Source: DAIDKA01 sp035503515 (GTDB taxonomy: Bacteria > Pseudomonadota > Gammaproteobacteria > Steroidobacterales > Steroidobacteraceae). From it: a stretch of 64,000 nucleotides of DNA. The notes beneath the pieces were generated by a model. That model did no database searches. It had not been told where the DNA came from and worked only from the letters and a program-made list of their open reading frames with translations. Shown piece after piece: positions 1 through 8,271 of this stretch; position 1 is the stretch's first letter; the number at the start of each line of letters is the position of its first letter. The stretch lies in assembly GCA_035503515.1 (NCBI GenBank), contig DATJTJ010000062.1, positions 8,773 to 72,772 on the forward strand. The letters run 5' to 3'. The translations under genes and the position numbers were made by a program.

Positions 1-406
1 CCGGTTCCCACCAGTTGGACCAGCGGCACTGGTCGAACTCCGGTTCGCTGGTGGCGGTGAAGGCGAAATCGGCGGCACCGTCGCGCAGCTTCAGCAGGTA
101 CCAGCGCTGCTTCTGGCCGATGCACAGCGGCAGCTGCTCGCGGCGCACGTAGCGGGCGGGCAGCCGGTAGCGCAGCCAGCCGCGGGTGGCGCCCACCAGT
201 TCCACGTCGGCGCTGCGCAGGCCGATCTCCTCGTGCAGTTCGCGGTACAGGGACTGCTCGGGCTGCTCGCCGGTCTGGACGCCGCCCTGGGGGAACTGCC
301 AGCCGCCGCCGCGGGCACGCCGGCCGAGGAACACCGAGCCGTCGCCGCGCATCAGGACGATGCCGACGTTTGCGCGGTAGCCTTCGTTGTCGATGACGTC
401 ACTCAT
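1..406 (-). CDS. rppH: RNA pyrophosphohydrolase RppH (Nudix), 3' end cut by window
   Basis: The N-terminal ~135 codons of a Nudix hydrolase that removes pyrophosphate from 5'-triphosphorylated mRNA and so starts RNase E-dependent decay. The reading begins MSDVIDNEGYRANVGIVL and holds a complete Nudix box (GGVQTGEQPEQSLYRE followed by LHEEIGL), matching GX5EX7REUXEEXGU. The GGGWQFPQGG stretch before the box and the GQKQRWYLL segment after it are typical of RppH. The family is about 160-180 residues, so only the C-terminus is missing. It is divergent from the permease gene at 459, with about 50 bp between the starts. Confidence 0.9.
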   Translation of the reverse strand, partial: MSDVIDNEGYRANVGIVLMRGDGSVFLGRRARGGGWQFPQGGVQTGEQPEQSLYRELHEEIGLRSADVELVGATRGWLRYRLPARYVRREQLPLCIGQKQRWYLLKLRDGAADFAFTATSEPEFDQCRWSNWWEP

Positions 407-458
407 GCCGTTCGTGTACGAGTCTGCCACAATTGCGCGCCTACTGAGGTCCTGAGAA

Positions 459-1436
459 ATGACCGGGTCTGCACATCGCAGGCTGTGCGCGGCAGCCGTC
501 CTGTTCGCGGCAGCCGTGGTCATAACGCTGTCGCTGATTTGCGGCAGCACGCCGTCAACTCCCGCCACGGTGCTGCGGGTGCTGGCGGGCGGCGGCGATG
601 CGTTCAGCCGCGCCGTCATCCTCTCGCTGCGCCTGCCGCGGCTGCTGAATGCGCTCGGGGTCGGGAGCCTGCTGGCCCTGACCGGGGTCGCCCTGCAGGC
701 CCTGTTCCGCAACCCCCTGGCCGACCCGTACATCCTGGGCGTCTCCGGCGGCGCCGCCTTCGGGGCGATCTGCGCGCTCGCGGCCGGACTCGCCGCCGCG
801 GCCGTGCAGGGCGCGGCGGCCGCGGGCGCACTGGTGACGCTGGTCCTGGTGTGGGCGCTGGCCCGGCAGGCCGGCACGACGCGGGTGCTGCTGACCGGGG
901 TCGCGGTGGCGAGCGTGTGCGGGGCGCTGGTGACCCTGGTGCTCACCAGCGCCGATGAGAGCCGGGTGCGCAGCATGGTGTTCTGGCTCGCCGGTGACCT
1001 CTCCTGGGACAGCGAGCCTGGCCTCACGCTGGGCCTCGCGCTGCTCACGGTCGCGGCGGCGGTGCTCGTGGCGCGGCCCCTGAACGTGCTGGCCGCCGGC
1101 GACCTGCGGGCGCGCAGCGTGGGGCTCGAGGTCGGCGTGTGGCGCGGCCTCGTATACGGCATTGCCGCGCTGCTGACGGCCATCGCCGTGGTGAGCGCCG
1201 GCACCATCGGCTTCGTCGGCCTGATCACGCCGCACTTCGCGCGGCTGCTGTTCCGCACCCACGATCACCGCATCATCGCCCCGGCGGCGGCGGTGCTCGG
1301 CGGCACGCTGCTGGCGCTCGCCGATCTCATCGCCCGCACCGTCGCGGCGCCGCGGCAGCTGCCGGTGGGCGCCGTGATGGCGGTGGCCGGCACGCCGCTG
1401 TTCCTGCTGCTGCTGCGCCAGGCGCGGGCCCGGTAG
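459..1436 (+). CDS. btuC: FecCD/BtuC-type ABC transporter permease
   Basis: A 325-residue integral inner-membrane permease of the BtuC/FecCD/FhuB family, which forms the channel for vitamin B12 or ferric siderophores. Hydrophobic helices run throughout. Family motifs include GVALQALFRNPLADPYILG, GGAAFGAICAL, and the ATPase-contact loop GTIGFVGLITPHFARLL near residue 250. The length matches BtuC (326 residues in E. coli). The matching ATPase is probably the gene at 4416, on the same strand but separated by two opposite-strand genes and pdxH. No binding protein is visible. Substrate is inferred as cobalamin because an adenosyltransferase lies at 7135; a siderophore is possible. Confidence 0.8.
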   Translation: MTGSAHRRLCAAAVLFAAAVVITLSLICGSTPSTPATVLRVLAGGGDAFSRAVILSLRLPRLLNALGVGSLLALTGVALQALFRNPLADPYILGVSGGAAFGAICALAAGLAAAAVQGAAAAGALVTLVLVWALARQAGTTRVLLTGVAVASVCGALVTLVLTSADESRVRSMVFWLAGDLSWDSEPGLTLGLALLTVAAAVLVARPLNVLAAGDLRARSVGLEVGVWRGLVYGIAALLTAIAVVSAGTIGFVGLITPHFARLLFRTHDHRIIAPAAAVLGGTLLALADLIARTVAAPRQLPVGAVMAVAGTPLFLLLLRQARAR

Positions 1437-1442
1437 CGGGCG

Positions 1443-2504
1443 TCAGCTCACGATCGTTTCCGACACCGTCACGCGATTGCGGCCCGCCGCCTTCGAGCGG
1501 TACAGCGCCGCGTCGGCCTCGGCCATCAGCCGCTCGGCGAGCGACTGCAGGTCCGGGGCGCCCTGCCCGGGTGCGGCCACGGCGACGCCGATGGACAGCG
1601 TGATGGTCACGCTCACTCCGGGATTGACCAGGATCGGCATGCGGCTGACGGTCGCGAGCGCGCGGCGCGCCAGGGCCTCCGCCTCGCGCACGTTGCCGCC
1701 CGGCAGCACCACCGCGAACTCGTCGCCGCCGAAACGCGCGCCGGTATCGCTGGTGCGGATCTCGCCGTCGATGCGGCGGGCCACTTCGCGCAGCACCGAA
1801 TCCCCGGCCAGATGCCCGTGCGCATCGTTGATGCGCTTGAAATGATCGACATCGATCATCAGGCAGGCGACGGTGCGCCGGTCGCGGTGGGCCCGCGCCA
1901 GCTCCTCGCGCAGCCGCGCATTCATGTAACGGCGGTTGTGGAAGCCGGTGAGGAAGTCGGTGAGGCCGCTGCGCACCAGCCGCGCCCGGTTGACGGCATT
2001 CTCCAGGCAGATCGCGGCGATGACGCCCAGGTGTGCCATGTAGTCGCTGGCGAGATCGGGCGTGAAGCGGTACGGGTCCCGCGAGCCGAAGACCATGACG
2101 CCGTCGAGCTGTTCACCCCGGCGCAGCGGCACCAGCGCGAGGCTTGCGATGCCGCGGGACTGCGGCAGCACCTGCAGGTGCTCCACCGAACGGAACGGCC
2201 CGAACCAGGGACGGTCGAGCGCCGCGAGCTGCGGGGCCAGCGGCGCCAGCGAATCCACGAACAGCACGCCGCGGGCGCCCGAGGAGGCCGGCTCCCCGGA
2301 CAGCAGGTGCCGCATCTCGTGGTGCGGGTCCTGCAGCACCAGCGACACCGCATCGAGGTTGAAGGATTTGCGCAGGCCGCCCTGCAGCATCTCGATCAGC
2401 AGCGGCAGCGAGCTTGCGCCCAGCAGCGCGAGCTCGCGTTCCTGGGTCTTGCGCCGCACTTCATCGTTGCGCGCGGCCGCCTCGGTGAGATCCTGCAGCC
2501 GCAC
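1443..2504 (-). CDS. GAF/DUF484-like GGDEF diguanylate cyclase
   Basis: A cytosolic c-di-GMP synthase. The N-terminal ~170 residues look like a GAF/DUF484-type sensory domain (FNLDAVSLVLQDPHHEMR, ACLENAVNRARL). The C-terminal half is a GGDEF domain with LTGFHNRRYMNARL, an intact GGDEF signature (ARFGGDEFAVVLPGG) and an RTSD I-site exactly five residues before it. It therefore should be active and product-inhibited (family knowledge). The start given is a GTG. The same frame is open upstream to about 2640 and encodes a helical stretch (ARLAQLERETLELEVRLQD), so a non-ATG start further upstream, overlapping the end of tyrA, is quite possible. It follows tyrA on the same strand. Confidence 0.85.
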   Translation of the reverse strand: MRLQDLTEAAARNDEVRRKTQERELALLGASSLPLLIEMLQGGLRKSFNLDAVSLVLQDPHHEMRHLLSGEPASSGARGVLFVDSLAPLAPQLAALDRPWFGPFRSVEHLQVLPQSRGIASLALVPLRRGEQLDGVMVFGSRDPYRFTPDLASDYMAHLGVIAAICLENAVNRARLVRSGLTDFLTGFHNRRYMNARLREELARAHRDRRTVACLMIDVDHFKRINDAHGHLAGDSVLREVARRIDGEIRTSDTGARFGGDEFAVVLPGGNVREAEALARRALATVSRMPILVNPGVSVTITLSIGVAVAAPGQGAPDLQSLAERLMAEADAALYRSKAAGRNRVTVSETIVS

Positions 2505-2617
2505 CTCGAGTTCGAGAGTTTCGCGCTCCAGCTGCGCGAGGCGCGCCTGGATCGGATCGGCCGCAGGCAGCGGCTGCGGGGCCGCGATCCCGGCCGGCTC
2601 TGTGTCCTTTGAACTCT

Positions 2618-3742
2618 TCAGGCGCGTCTCTCGGTCACGCTGCGTCGGTCTTCCAGGTATTCACGGCCGCGGTTCATGAGGGCCACGAAGGCATCATGGT
2701 CCTGCGACAGTACCGCGGTGCGGATGCGCTCCACCGCCTGCGCCAGGGCTTCGAGCGGTTCGGCGCCGAAATCGTTGAGGCTCTGGATCTCATAATAAAG
2801 CTCCGGGCTCTCCTGCGCCACGCGCGCGGCCACGTCGAGCTGGGAATCGAAGGTGGTGCTCGACATCTCGGCCAGCCGCGGCGCGGCCTCGCCGCTGTTG
2901 GCCAGCACCGTGAAGAAGGCGATGTTCAACGCGTGGGACAGGCCGAGGATGTAGGCCGTCAGACGGTCGTGCTCGTCGAGGGTGGTGATGACCTGCTCGA
3001 CCATGGTGGGCGCGAACAGCTCCCGGACCTTGCGCAGCGCAACCGGACAGCCCAGGTCCACGAACACCACGTGGCGGCCGGACAGCAGTTCGGTGTCCGG
3101 ACCGAACATGGGATGGATCGAGGTCACCTCGCACCCGTGGGCCTTCAGCGCCTGCAGGCCCGCGCGCAGCGGCGACTTGAGCGACCCCACGTCGAACACC
3201 ACCCCCCGCGGCCGCTGCAGGGCGAGCTCGCGCAGGATCGGGCCGGTGGCCCCGAGCGGGGTCGCGATCACGATGTAGTCGTACACCGACAGGTCCGCCC
3301 GCTTCCAGTCTCCGACCGCGGTGAACCCGGGCGGCGCCCCGGCCGTATCGGAAACGTCCACCACGAAGCCCTGCGAGTTCATGAAGTCGACGAACCAGTG
3401 GCCCATCTTGCCGCAGCCGCCGATCACCAGCGCCCTGTGCCCCGAGCCGCTGCCCTTGGTGGCGACGCTGATCTGTTCCTGGGTCGCCAGCGAGGAGCGG
3501 ATCAGCATCCGCATCAGGTTCTCGGCCAGGTCGGCGGACACGCCGAGCTGCGCGGCGGCCGCGCGCGCCTCCATGATGACCGTGCGTTCGCGCTGGTAGT
3601 CCCGGGTCGGGTAGCCGGTCTCGCGTTTCACCCGGGCCACTTCGCGGCTCAGGCGCTGGCGCTCGGCGATCAGCGTCAGGAGCTGGTGGTCCAGGTCATT
3701 GAGACTGCCGCGCAGTTCATCGAGGGTCACGTCGGTGGTCAT
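2618..3742 (-). CDS. tyrA: Bifunctional chorismate mutase / prephenate dehydrogenase (T-protein)
   Basis: Converts chorismate to prephenate and then to 4-hydroxyphenylpyruvate for tyrosine synthesis. Residues 1-90 are an AroQ-type chorismate mutase (ELRGSLNDLDHQLLTLIAER, VARVKRETGYP). Residues from about 105 form the NAD-binding dehydrogenase (GGCGKMGHWFVDFMNSQGF), with the substrate-site motif SIHPMFGPD near residue 200. The 374-residue length equals that of enterobacterial TyrA (373). The ATG at 3742 is 47 bp from the divergent pdxH start, so the two promoters must share that gap. Confidence 0.95.
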   Translation of the reverse strand: MTTDVTLDELRGSLNDLDHQLLTLIAERQRLSREVARVKRETGYPTRDYQRERTVIMEARAAAAQLGVSADLAENLMRMLIRSSLATQEQISVATKGSGSGHRALVIGGCGKMGHWFVDFMNSQGFVVDVSDTAGAPPGFTAVGDWKRADLSVYDYIVIATPLGATGPILRELALQRPRGVVFDVGSLKSPLRAGLQALKAHGCEVTSIHPMFGPDTELLSGRHVVFVDLGCPVALRKVRELFAPTMVEQVITTLDEHDRLTAYILGLSHALNIAFFTVLANSGEAAPRLAEMSSTTFDSQLDVAARVAQESPELYYEIQSLNDFGAEPLEALAQAVERIRTAVLSQDHDAFVALMNRGREYLEDRRSVTERRA

Positions 3743-3789
3743 GGCTCAGGTTCCGTTAATCCGCGCCTTTTTTACCTTACTATGCGCAA

Positions 3790-4443
3790 ATGAGCGAACC
3801 GACTTCGGAAATCCTCGGCAACCCGCTCCCGGCGGAGCCCCTGATGCTGGCCAGCGAGTGGCTGGCGGAGGCCTGGCGCCGGCGGCTGCAGCCCAACCCC
3901 AATGCCATGACCCTGGCGACCGCGACCCCCGAGGGGCTGCCCGCGGCCCGGATCGTGCTGTGCAAGGACGTGGTGGGCATCCCCGGATATGTCGTCTTCT
4001 ATACGAACTTCCAGTCGCGCAAGGGCCTGGAGCTGAGCGCCAATCCGCGCGCGGCGGCGGTGATGCACTGGGACCACATGCGACGGCAGGTGCGCATCGA
4101 GGGCCTGGTGGAGACGGCGCCCGCGGCCGACAGCGACGCTTATTTCGCTTCCCGGGCCCGCGGCAGCCGGATCGGCGCCTGGGCCAGCGCCCAGAGCCGC
4201 CCCGTGGACTCCCGCGAGGCGCTGATGGCCGCGGTGCGGGACGCCACCGCACGCTTCGGCGAAGGCGAGGTGCCCCGCCCCACGTTCTGGGGTGGCTACC
4301 GCCTGTGGGCCGATGCGGTGGAACTGTGGGTCGAGGGCGAGGCCCGCATCCACGACCGGGCCCGCTGGACCCGCACCCTGGAGCGCGCGGCTAACGGCAG
4401 CATGCAGCCCGGCCCATGGTCGGTCACCCGGCTGCAGCCCTGA
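3790..4443 (+). CDS. pdxH: Pyridoxamine/pyridoxine 5'-phosphate oxidase
   Basis: FMN-dependent oxidase making pyridoxal 5'-phosphate. The 217-residue length matches the family (218 in E. coli). Visible family features are MTLATATPEGLPAARIVLCK, VVFYTNFQSRKGLEL, the RGSRIGAWASAQS segment, and the conserved C-terminus ending TRLQP. No clear Shine-Dalgarno precedes the ATG, and a TTACTAT sequence sits only about 10 bp upstream, so a very short leader is possible. Its 3' end overlaps the following ABC ATPase by 28 bp, which suggests co-transcription. PLP made here would also serve BioA downstream. Confidence 0.95.
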   Translation: MSEPTSEILGNPLPAEPLMLASEWLAEAWRRRLQPNPNAMTLATATPEGLPAARIVLCKDVVGIPGYVVFYTNFQSRKGLELSANPRAAAVMHWDHMRRQVRIEGLVETAPAADSDAYFASRARGSRIGAWASAQSRPVDSREALMAAVRDATARFGEGEVPRPTFWGGYRLWADAVELWVEGEARIHDRARWTRTLERAANGSMQPGPWSVTRLQP

Positions 4444-5216
4444 GTGCGCCCGCGGCCGCGCTGCGTGCGCGGGCATTGTGCGTCGGGGCCGGCGAGCGCC
4501 GCCTGGTCAACGGCCTGGAGGTCGGATTCGCGCCCGGCGAGTTCGTCGCCATCCTCGGCCGCAACGGCTGCGGCAAGACCCTGACGCTGCATACCTTGGC
4601 CGGCCTGCGGCCGCCCCTCTCCGGAACGGTCGAACTCGAGGGCCAGCCGCTCGCCGCGCTGTCGCGCCGGCGCATTGCCCGACGGCTGGGCCTGCTCACC
4701 CAGGACCTGGAGGAAGGATTCGCGAGCACGGTGATGGAGTCGCTGCTGATCGGCCGCCACCCGCACCTGTCGCTGCTGGAGCGCGAGGGGGCCGCCGACC
4801 GGCGCCTGGCCCAGGCGGCCCTGACGCGCGTCGGCCTCCCCGACTTCGCACAGCGCAGCACCGAGACGCTCTCCGGCGGCGAGCAGCGGCGCTGCGCGAT
4901 GGCGGCCCTCCTCACCCAGGATCCGCAGATCTACCTGCTGGATGAGCCCTCCAATCACCTGGATCCGCAGCAGCAGCTGGCGATGCTGGGGCTGTTCAGG
5001 GAGGAGGCGAACCGCGGCCGCACGGTCGTCGCCATCCTGCACGACCCCACCCTCGCCGCGCGCTTCGCCAGCTCGGCCCTGCTGCTGTACGGCGACGGCA
5101 ACTGGCTCGCAGGTCCGGCGACGCAGGTCCTGAACGCGCCGGCCCTGAGCCAGCTGTATGAAACGCCACTGACCGAGGTGACCGTGGGCAACCGCCGGGT
5201 CTTCACGAGCCTCTAG
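4416..5216 (+). CDS. btuD: ABC transporter ATP-binding protein, BtuD/FecE type
   Basis: Cytoplasmic ATPase expected to power the FecCD-type permease at 459-1436. It shows Walker A GRNGCGKT, the Q-loop region LLTQD, ABC signature LSGGEQRR, Walker B IYLLDEPSNHLD and an H-loop ILHD. Length 266 is normal for the cobalamin/iron-siderophore class. The ATG at 4416 lies inside pdxH; a CTG at 4440 would be the next in-frame alternative near the pdxH stop, so the start is not certain. Assignment to vitamin B12 rather than iron is inference. Confidence 0.8.
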   Translation: MVGHPAAALSAPAAALRARALCVGAGERRLVNGLEVGFAPGEFVAILGRNGCGKTLTLHTLAGLRPPLSGTVELEGQPLAALSRRRIARRLGLLTQDLEEGFASTVMESLLIGRHPHLSLLEREGAADRRLAQAALTRVGLPDFAQRSTETLSGGEQRRCAMAALLTQDPQIYLLDEPSNHLDPQQQLAMLGLFREEANRGRTVVAILHDPTLAARFASSALLLYGDGNWLAGPATQVLNAPALSQLYETPLTEVTVGNRRVFTSL

Positions 5217-5244
5217 CGCGGGGACCGGCCCGAAGGCCCCGCGC
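5216..5244 (+). terminator. GC hairpin after the ABC ATPase gene
   Basis: Perfect 8-bp inverted repeat GCGCGGGG...CCCCGCGC starting at the last base of the btuD-like stop codon. There is no following T run, so it is a candidate attenuating or mRNA-stabilising hairpin rather than a classic intrinsic terminator. Confidence 0.4.
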
Positions 5245-5306
5245 ACCGCCGGGTGTATAGTTGCGCGCGGGCTCAGCTGTGCCGGAACCTGTCGGGGAGA
5301 CTTTCA

Positions 5307-6050
5307 ATGACTGCAAAGGATCAGCCGCAAGCGGCGCGTCGCACCCTGGTGAAGCTGGCCGGCCTGGCAGCGGCGCTCGCAGTGATCCCGCTGGGCGCAG
5401 GTGTTGCAAAGGCAACTGACAGGAAGCTGAAGATCGGCATCATCGGTTCGGGCCACGTGGGCAGCGCGCTCGGCGGCGTGTGGGCTCGTGACGGCCACGA
5501 GGTCATGTTCGCCTCGCGCAACCTCGATGCCGACAGGAAGCTGGCCGCCGACACCGGTGCGAATGCCCGTGCCGGTACGCCGCAGGAAGCGGCCGCGTTC
5601 GGCGATGTGATACTGCTCGCCGTCCCCTACAGCGCCTACCCCGAACTCGAGAAGAGCGTGGGTCCCGCGCTCAAGGGCAAGGTGGTGATGAATGCCAGCA
5701 ATCCCTTCCCCCAGCGCGACGGCCCGATCGGCGACCAGGCCCGCAGTGAGGGCGCGGGACTGTTCGATGCCCAGGCCCTGCCGGGCGCCCGCATCGTGCG
5801 GGTCTTCAATGCCATCGGCTCCGCGCGCATGGCGAGCGCCCATACGGATCCGGGGAAGATCGCAGTGCCGCTCGCGGGGGATGACCGGAGGGCACTCGAG
5901 ACCACCGCGCAACTGGCCCGCGAAGTCGGCTTCGTGCCGGTCGTCGTCGGGGGCCTCGCCATGGGCAAGTACCTGATGCCCGGGACGCCGCTCGCCGGGG
6001 AACACACGCCCGACGAGCTGCGCGGCATCGCGGCGACGCTCAAGCCCTGA
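5307..6050 (+). CDS. Tat-exported NADP-binding Rossmann oxidoreductase
   Basis: Begins MTAKDQPQAARRTLVKLAGL, a twin-arginine leader (n-region RR followed by a hydrophobic stretch and an Ala-containing cleavage region near residue 34). The mature part has the dinucleotide-binding motif GIIGSGHVGSALGG and continues as an F420-dependent NADP-reductase-like/NADPH-binding protein (VILLAVPYSAYPEL, VFNAIGSARMA). A GGGGAGA Shine-Dalgarno precedes the ATG. Length 247. Export of a folded dinucleotide-binding protein fits the Tat route. The substrate is unknown. It may be transcribed from a TATAGT-containing promoter just upstream (5256-5261; no good -35 seen). Confidence 0.75.
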   Translation: MTAKDQPQAARRTLVKLAGLAAALAVIPLGAGVAKATDRKLKIGIIGSGHVGSALGGVWARDGHEVMFASRNLDADRKLAADTGANARAGTPQEAAAFGDVILLAVPYSAYPELEKSVGPALKGKVVMNASNPFPQRDGPIGDQARSEGAGLFDAQALPGARIVRVFNAIGSARMASAHTDPGKIAVPLAGDDRRALETTAQLAREVGFVPVVVGGLAMGKYLMPGTPLAGEHTPDELRGIAATLKP

Positions 6051-6065
6051 GGGCGGCGGGCGCGG

Positions 6066-6242
6066 CTAGTCGCCGGACTCCTTGGCGCTGTCCTGCCAGT
6101 CCCGCTCGGCCTGGCGTTTGGCGGAATCGGCGCCGCCCTTCTTGCGGATCTCGGACCCGGGCGGTGACTCGGTCTTGGCTCGCGTATGGTCCTCGTGGCC
6201 GGGCTGTGGATTGCGGTCTGTCGATTCGGCGCTCACGGGCAT
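6066..6242 (-). CDS. Small hydrophilic protein, 58 aa, unknown function
   Basis: Short reading frame starting MPVSAESTDRNPQPGHEDHT and ending WQDSAKESGD. It is highly charged, with no hydrophobic segment or cysteine. The ATG is preceded by CCTGGAG, a reasonable Shine-Dalgarno. It fills an otherwise empty gap, converging with the Tat oxidoreductase gene and lying downstream of the HisN-like gene. No function can be assigned from sequence. Expression is unproven. Confidence 0.5.
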   Translation of the reverse strand: MPVSAESTDRNPQPGHEDHTRAKTESPPGSEIRKKGGADSAKRQAERDWQDSAKESGD

Positions 6243-6322
6243 CTCCAGGATGGATCCGGGGCCCAGTATCGGCCGACGCGCCCGGAACGTTTACCGCGCA
6301 GCCGCCCCCATGCGCTGTAAGA

Positions 6323-7099
6323 CTAGACCGTGCCCGCCAGCGCCGCGTGGATGCGCTCGTGCAGGGCGCCGTTGGTGGCCAACACGCTGGTGGTCGTGAG
6401 GCCTACCGCAGCGCCGTCGAGGTCCGTGAACACCCCGCCGGCCTCGCGCACGATGACGGTGAGCGCGGCGATGTCGAGGATGTTCACGTCCGACTCGACG
6501 ACCACGTCGAGCGAGCCGCGGGCCAGCAGGTGGTAGTGCACGAAGTCACCATAGCCGCGGATGCGGCTGACGCCGCCGATCAGGTCACCGAGTCGACGCC
6601 AGCCGACCGCCGAGCGGGCCAGGGATTTGAGGTTGCCGGTGGAGACGATGGTCTGGCTGAGTTCGGCGGTGCCGCTGACGCGGATGGCCTGGCCGTTGAG
6701 GAACGCGCCGCCGCCGCGCTCGGCCCAGGCGAGTTCCGCGTAGGCCGGGGCGCTCGAGACCCCGAGCACCAGCTCGCCGCCGCGCATCAGGGCGATCTGG
6801 GTGGAAAAGAACGGGCACTCGCGCACGAAGGACTTGGTGCCATCGATGGGATCCACCAGCCAGATGCTCTCGGCGGACAGGTTGTGCTGGCCGGTCTCCT
6901 CGCCATGGAACCCGTAGGCGGGAAAGCGGGCCTGCAGCACCTCGTGGATCGCCTCCTCGGCGCGCACGTCCGCCTCGGTGACCGGGGACAGGTCGGCCTT
7001 GGTGGTGATGCTGAGGTTGCGCTGGTACAGCGAGCGGATGACCGTGGCGGCGGCCTGGGCCGCATCGAGGGCGGCCGCAAGTTCGGGCGAGTGCGACAT
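6323..7099 (-). CDS. hisN: Inositol-monophosphatase-family phosphatase, HisN-type histidinol-phosphatase
   Basis: Mg2+-dependent phosphatase of 258 residues. Metal-site motifs are GEETG (near residue 70), WLVDPIDGTKSF (near 85) and the C-terminal NILDIAAL, in place of the commoner WDxAA. The spacing and the GGGAFLNGQAIRVS segment match the HisN subgroup, which dephosphorylates histidinol phosphate in histidine synthesis. Other IMPase-family substrates (inositol phosphate, 3'-phosphoadenosine phosphate) cannot be excluded. It is divergent from the adenosyltransferase gene with only 35 bp between start codons. Confidence 0.8.
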   Translation of the reverse strand: MSHSPELAAALDAAQAAATVIRSLYQRNLSITTKADLSPVTEADVRAEEAIHEVLQARFPAYGFHGEETGQHNLSAESIWLVDPIDGTKSFVRECPFFSTQIALMRGGELVLGVSSAPAYAELAWAERGGGAFLNGQAIRVSGTAELSQTIVSTGNLKSLARSAVGWRRLGDLIGGVSRIRGYGDFVHYHLLARGSLDVVVESDVNILDIAALTVIVREAGGVFTDLDGAAVGLTTTSVLATNGALHERIHAALAGTV

Positions 7100-7134
7100 G
7101 GATGGGGATTCTCCTGCTTGAGGTATGCTGCGGC

Positions 7135-7698
7135 ATGGGCAATCGCCTGAGCAAGATCTACACGCGCACCGGCGATGACGGCACGACGGGCCTCGGGGAC
7201 GGGACCCGCACGCCCAAGGACTCCCCCCGGGTCGAGGCCATCGGGGCCGTGGACGAACTCAACAGTGCCGTGGGGCTGGTGCTGGCGGTGCCGGACCTAC
7301 CGCTGCCCGCGATCGGGCTGCTGCAGGAAATCCAGCACGACCTGTTCGATCTCGGGGGCGAGCTGAGCATCCCCGGGCACAGCATCCTCGATGGCGCGCA
7401 CATCACGCGCCTCGAGGAGGCGCTCGACGGCTTCAACGAGCAGCTGCCGCCGCTGCGCGAATTCATCCTGCCCAGCGGCGGTCCGGCGACGGCGGCCTGC
7501 CATCTGGCCCGGGCCATCGCCCGGCGCGCCGAGCGGCGCGTGTGGACGCTGTTCCGCGCCGAAGGCGCGACGGTGGCGGAAATCCTGCCCCGCTATCTGA
7601 ACCGGCTCTCGGACCTGCTGTTCGTGCTGGCGCGGGTGCTGGTGCGCCATGAACGCGGCAGCGAAGTGCTATGGCGGCACGATCGGGGACGCGGCTGA
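7135..7698 (+). CDS. pduO: PduO-type cob(I)alamin adenosyltransferase
   Basis: Transfers the adenosyl group of ATP to cob(I)alamin to form coenzyme B12. It starts MGNRLSKIYTRTGDDGTTGL, the classic PduO N-terminal ATP-binding motif, and continues with VDELNSAVGL, FILPSGGP and the C-terminal RRAERRVWTL...YLNRLSDLLFVLARV. 187 residues is usual. An in-frame ATG at 7102 exists but would add residues not seen in the family. The 3' end overlaps ampD by 30 bp on the opposite strand. Together with the BtuC/BtuD-like genes it argues for cobalamin salvage. Confidence 0.93.
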   Translation: MGNRLSKIYTRTGDDGTTGLGDGTRTPKDSPRVEAIGAVDELNSAVGLVLAVPDLPLPAIGLLQEIQHDLFDLGGELSIPGHSILDGAHITRLEEALDGFNEQLPPLREFILPSGGPATAACHLARAIARRAERRVWTLFRAEGATVAEILPRYLNRLSDLLFVLARVLVRHERGSEVLWRHDRGRG

Positions 7699-8271
7699 GG
7701 CCGCGAGCAGTCCCCGCAGCCGCGGCCAGTCGAACTTCGGACCCGGATCGAGCTTGCGCCCCGGCGCGATGTCGCTGTGGCCGACGATGCGCGTCGCATC
7801 CAGCGTGGAATACGTCCCGAGCAGCGCCCGGATGAGCGCGCCGAGCGTGGCGTACTGCGCATCCTCGAAGGCCGCATCGTCCATGCCCTCGAGCTCGATG
7901 CCGATGGAGAAATCGTTGCAGCCCTTGCGCCCCTGGTATTCCGACAGGCCCGCATGCCAGGCGCGGGCGCCGAAGGGCACGAACTGCACCGGCGTGCCGT
8001 CGCGGCGGATGAGCCCGTGCGCCGAGACCCTGCCGGGGGGAATGGTGGCGAAATAGGGATGGTGGTGCCGCGGCAGGGTGCCGGTGAACAGGTGCTCGAT
8101 CCACGGCTCCCCGTACTGCCCCGGCGGCAGGCTGATGCAGTGGACCACGATGAGCTCGGGCGCGACGCCGCTCGGGCGGGCGTCGAAATGCGTCGAGAGC
8201 ACCTGCCGCGTGCGCTTGAGCAGGCCCGTGGCGGGGTCGATGTGCAGGGGATGGGCGCGGGCCGTGTTCAT
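7669..8271 (-). CDS. ampD: 1,6-anhydro-N-acetylmuramyl-L-alanine amidase AmpD
   Basis: Cytosolic zinc amidase that recycles anhydromuropeptides and, in many gammaproteobacteria, thereby limits AmpR-driven beta-lactamase induction. Predicted zinc ligands are His44 (IVVHCISLP), His165 (GHSDIAPGRK) and Asp175 (LDPGPKFDW), with the spacing of E. coli AmpD. Length 200 (183 in E. coli). Only 31 bp separate its start from that of bioA on the opposite strand. Confidence 0.93.
   Translation of the reverse strand: MNTARAHPLHIDPATGLLKRTRQVLSTHFDARPSGVAPELIVVHCISLPPGQYGEPWIEHLFTGTLPRHHHPYFATIPPGRVSAHGLIRRDGTPVQFVPFGARAWHAGLSEYQGRKGCNDFSIGIELEGMDDAAFEDAQYATLGALIRALLGTYSTLDATRIVGHSDIAPGRKLDPGPKFDWPRLRGLLAASAASPIVPP

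Noticed and set aside
407..458. Cobalamin riboswitch upstream of the btuC-like gene
   Set aside because: Only 52 bp separate it from rppH and no B12-box or aptamer-like structure is visible there.
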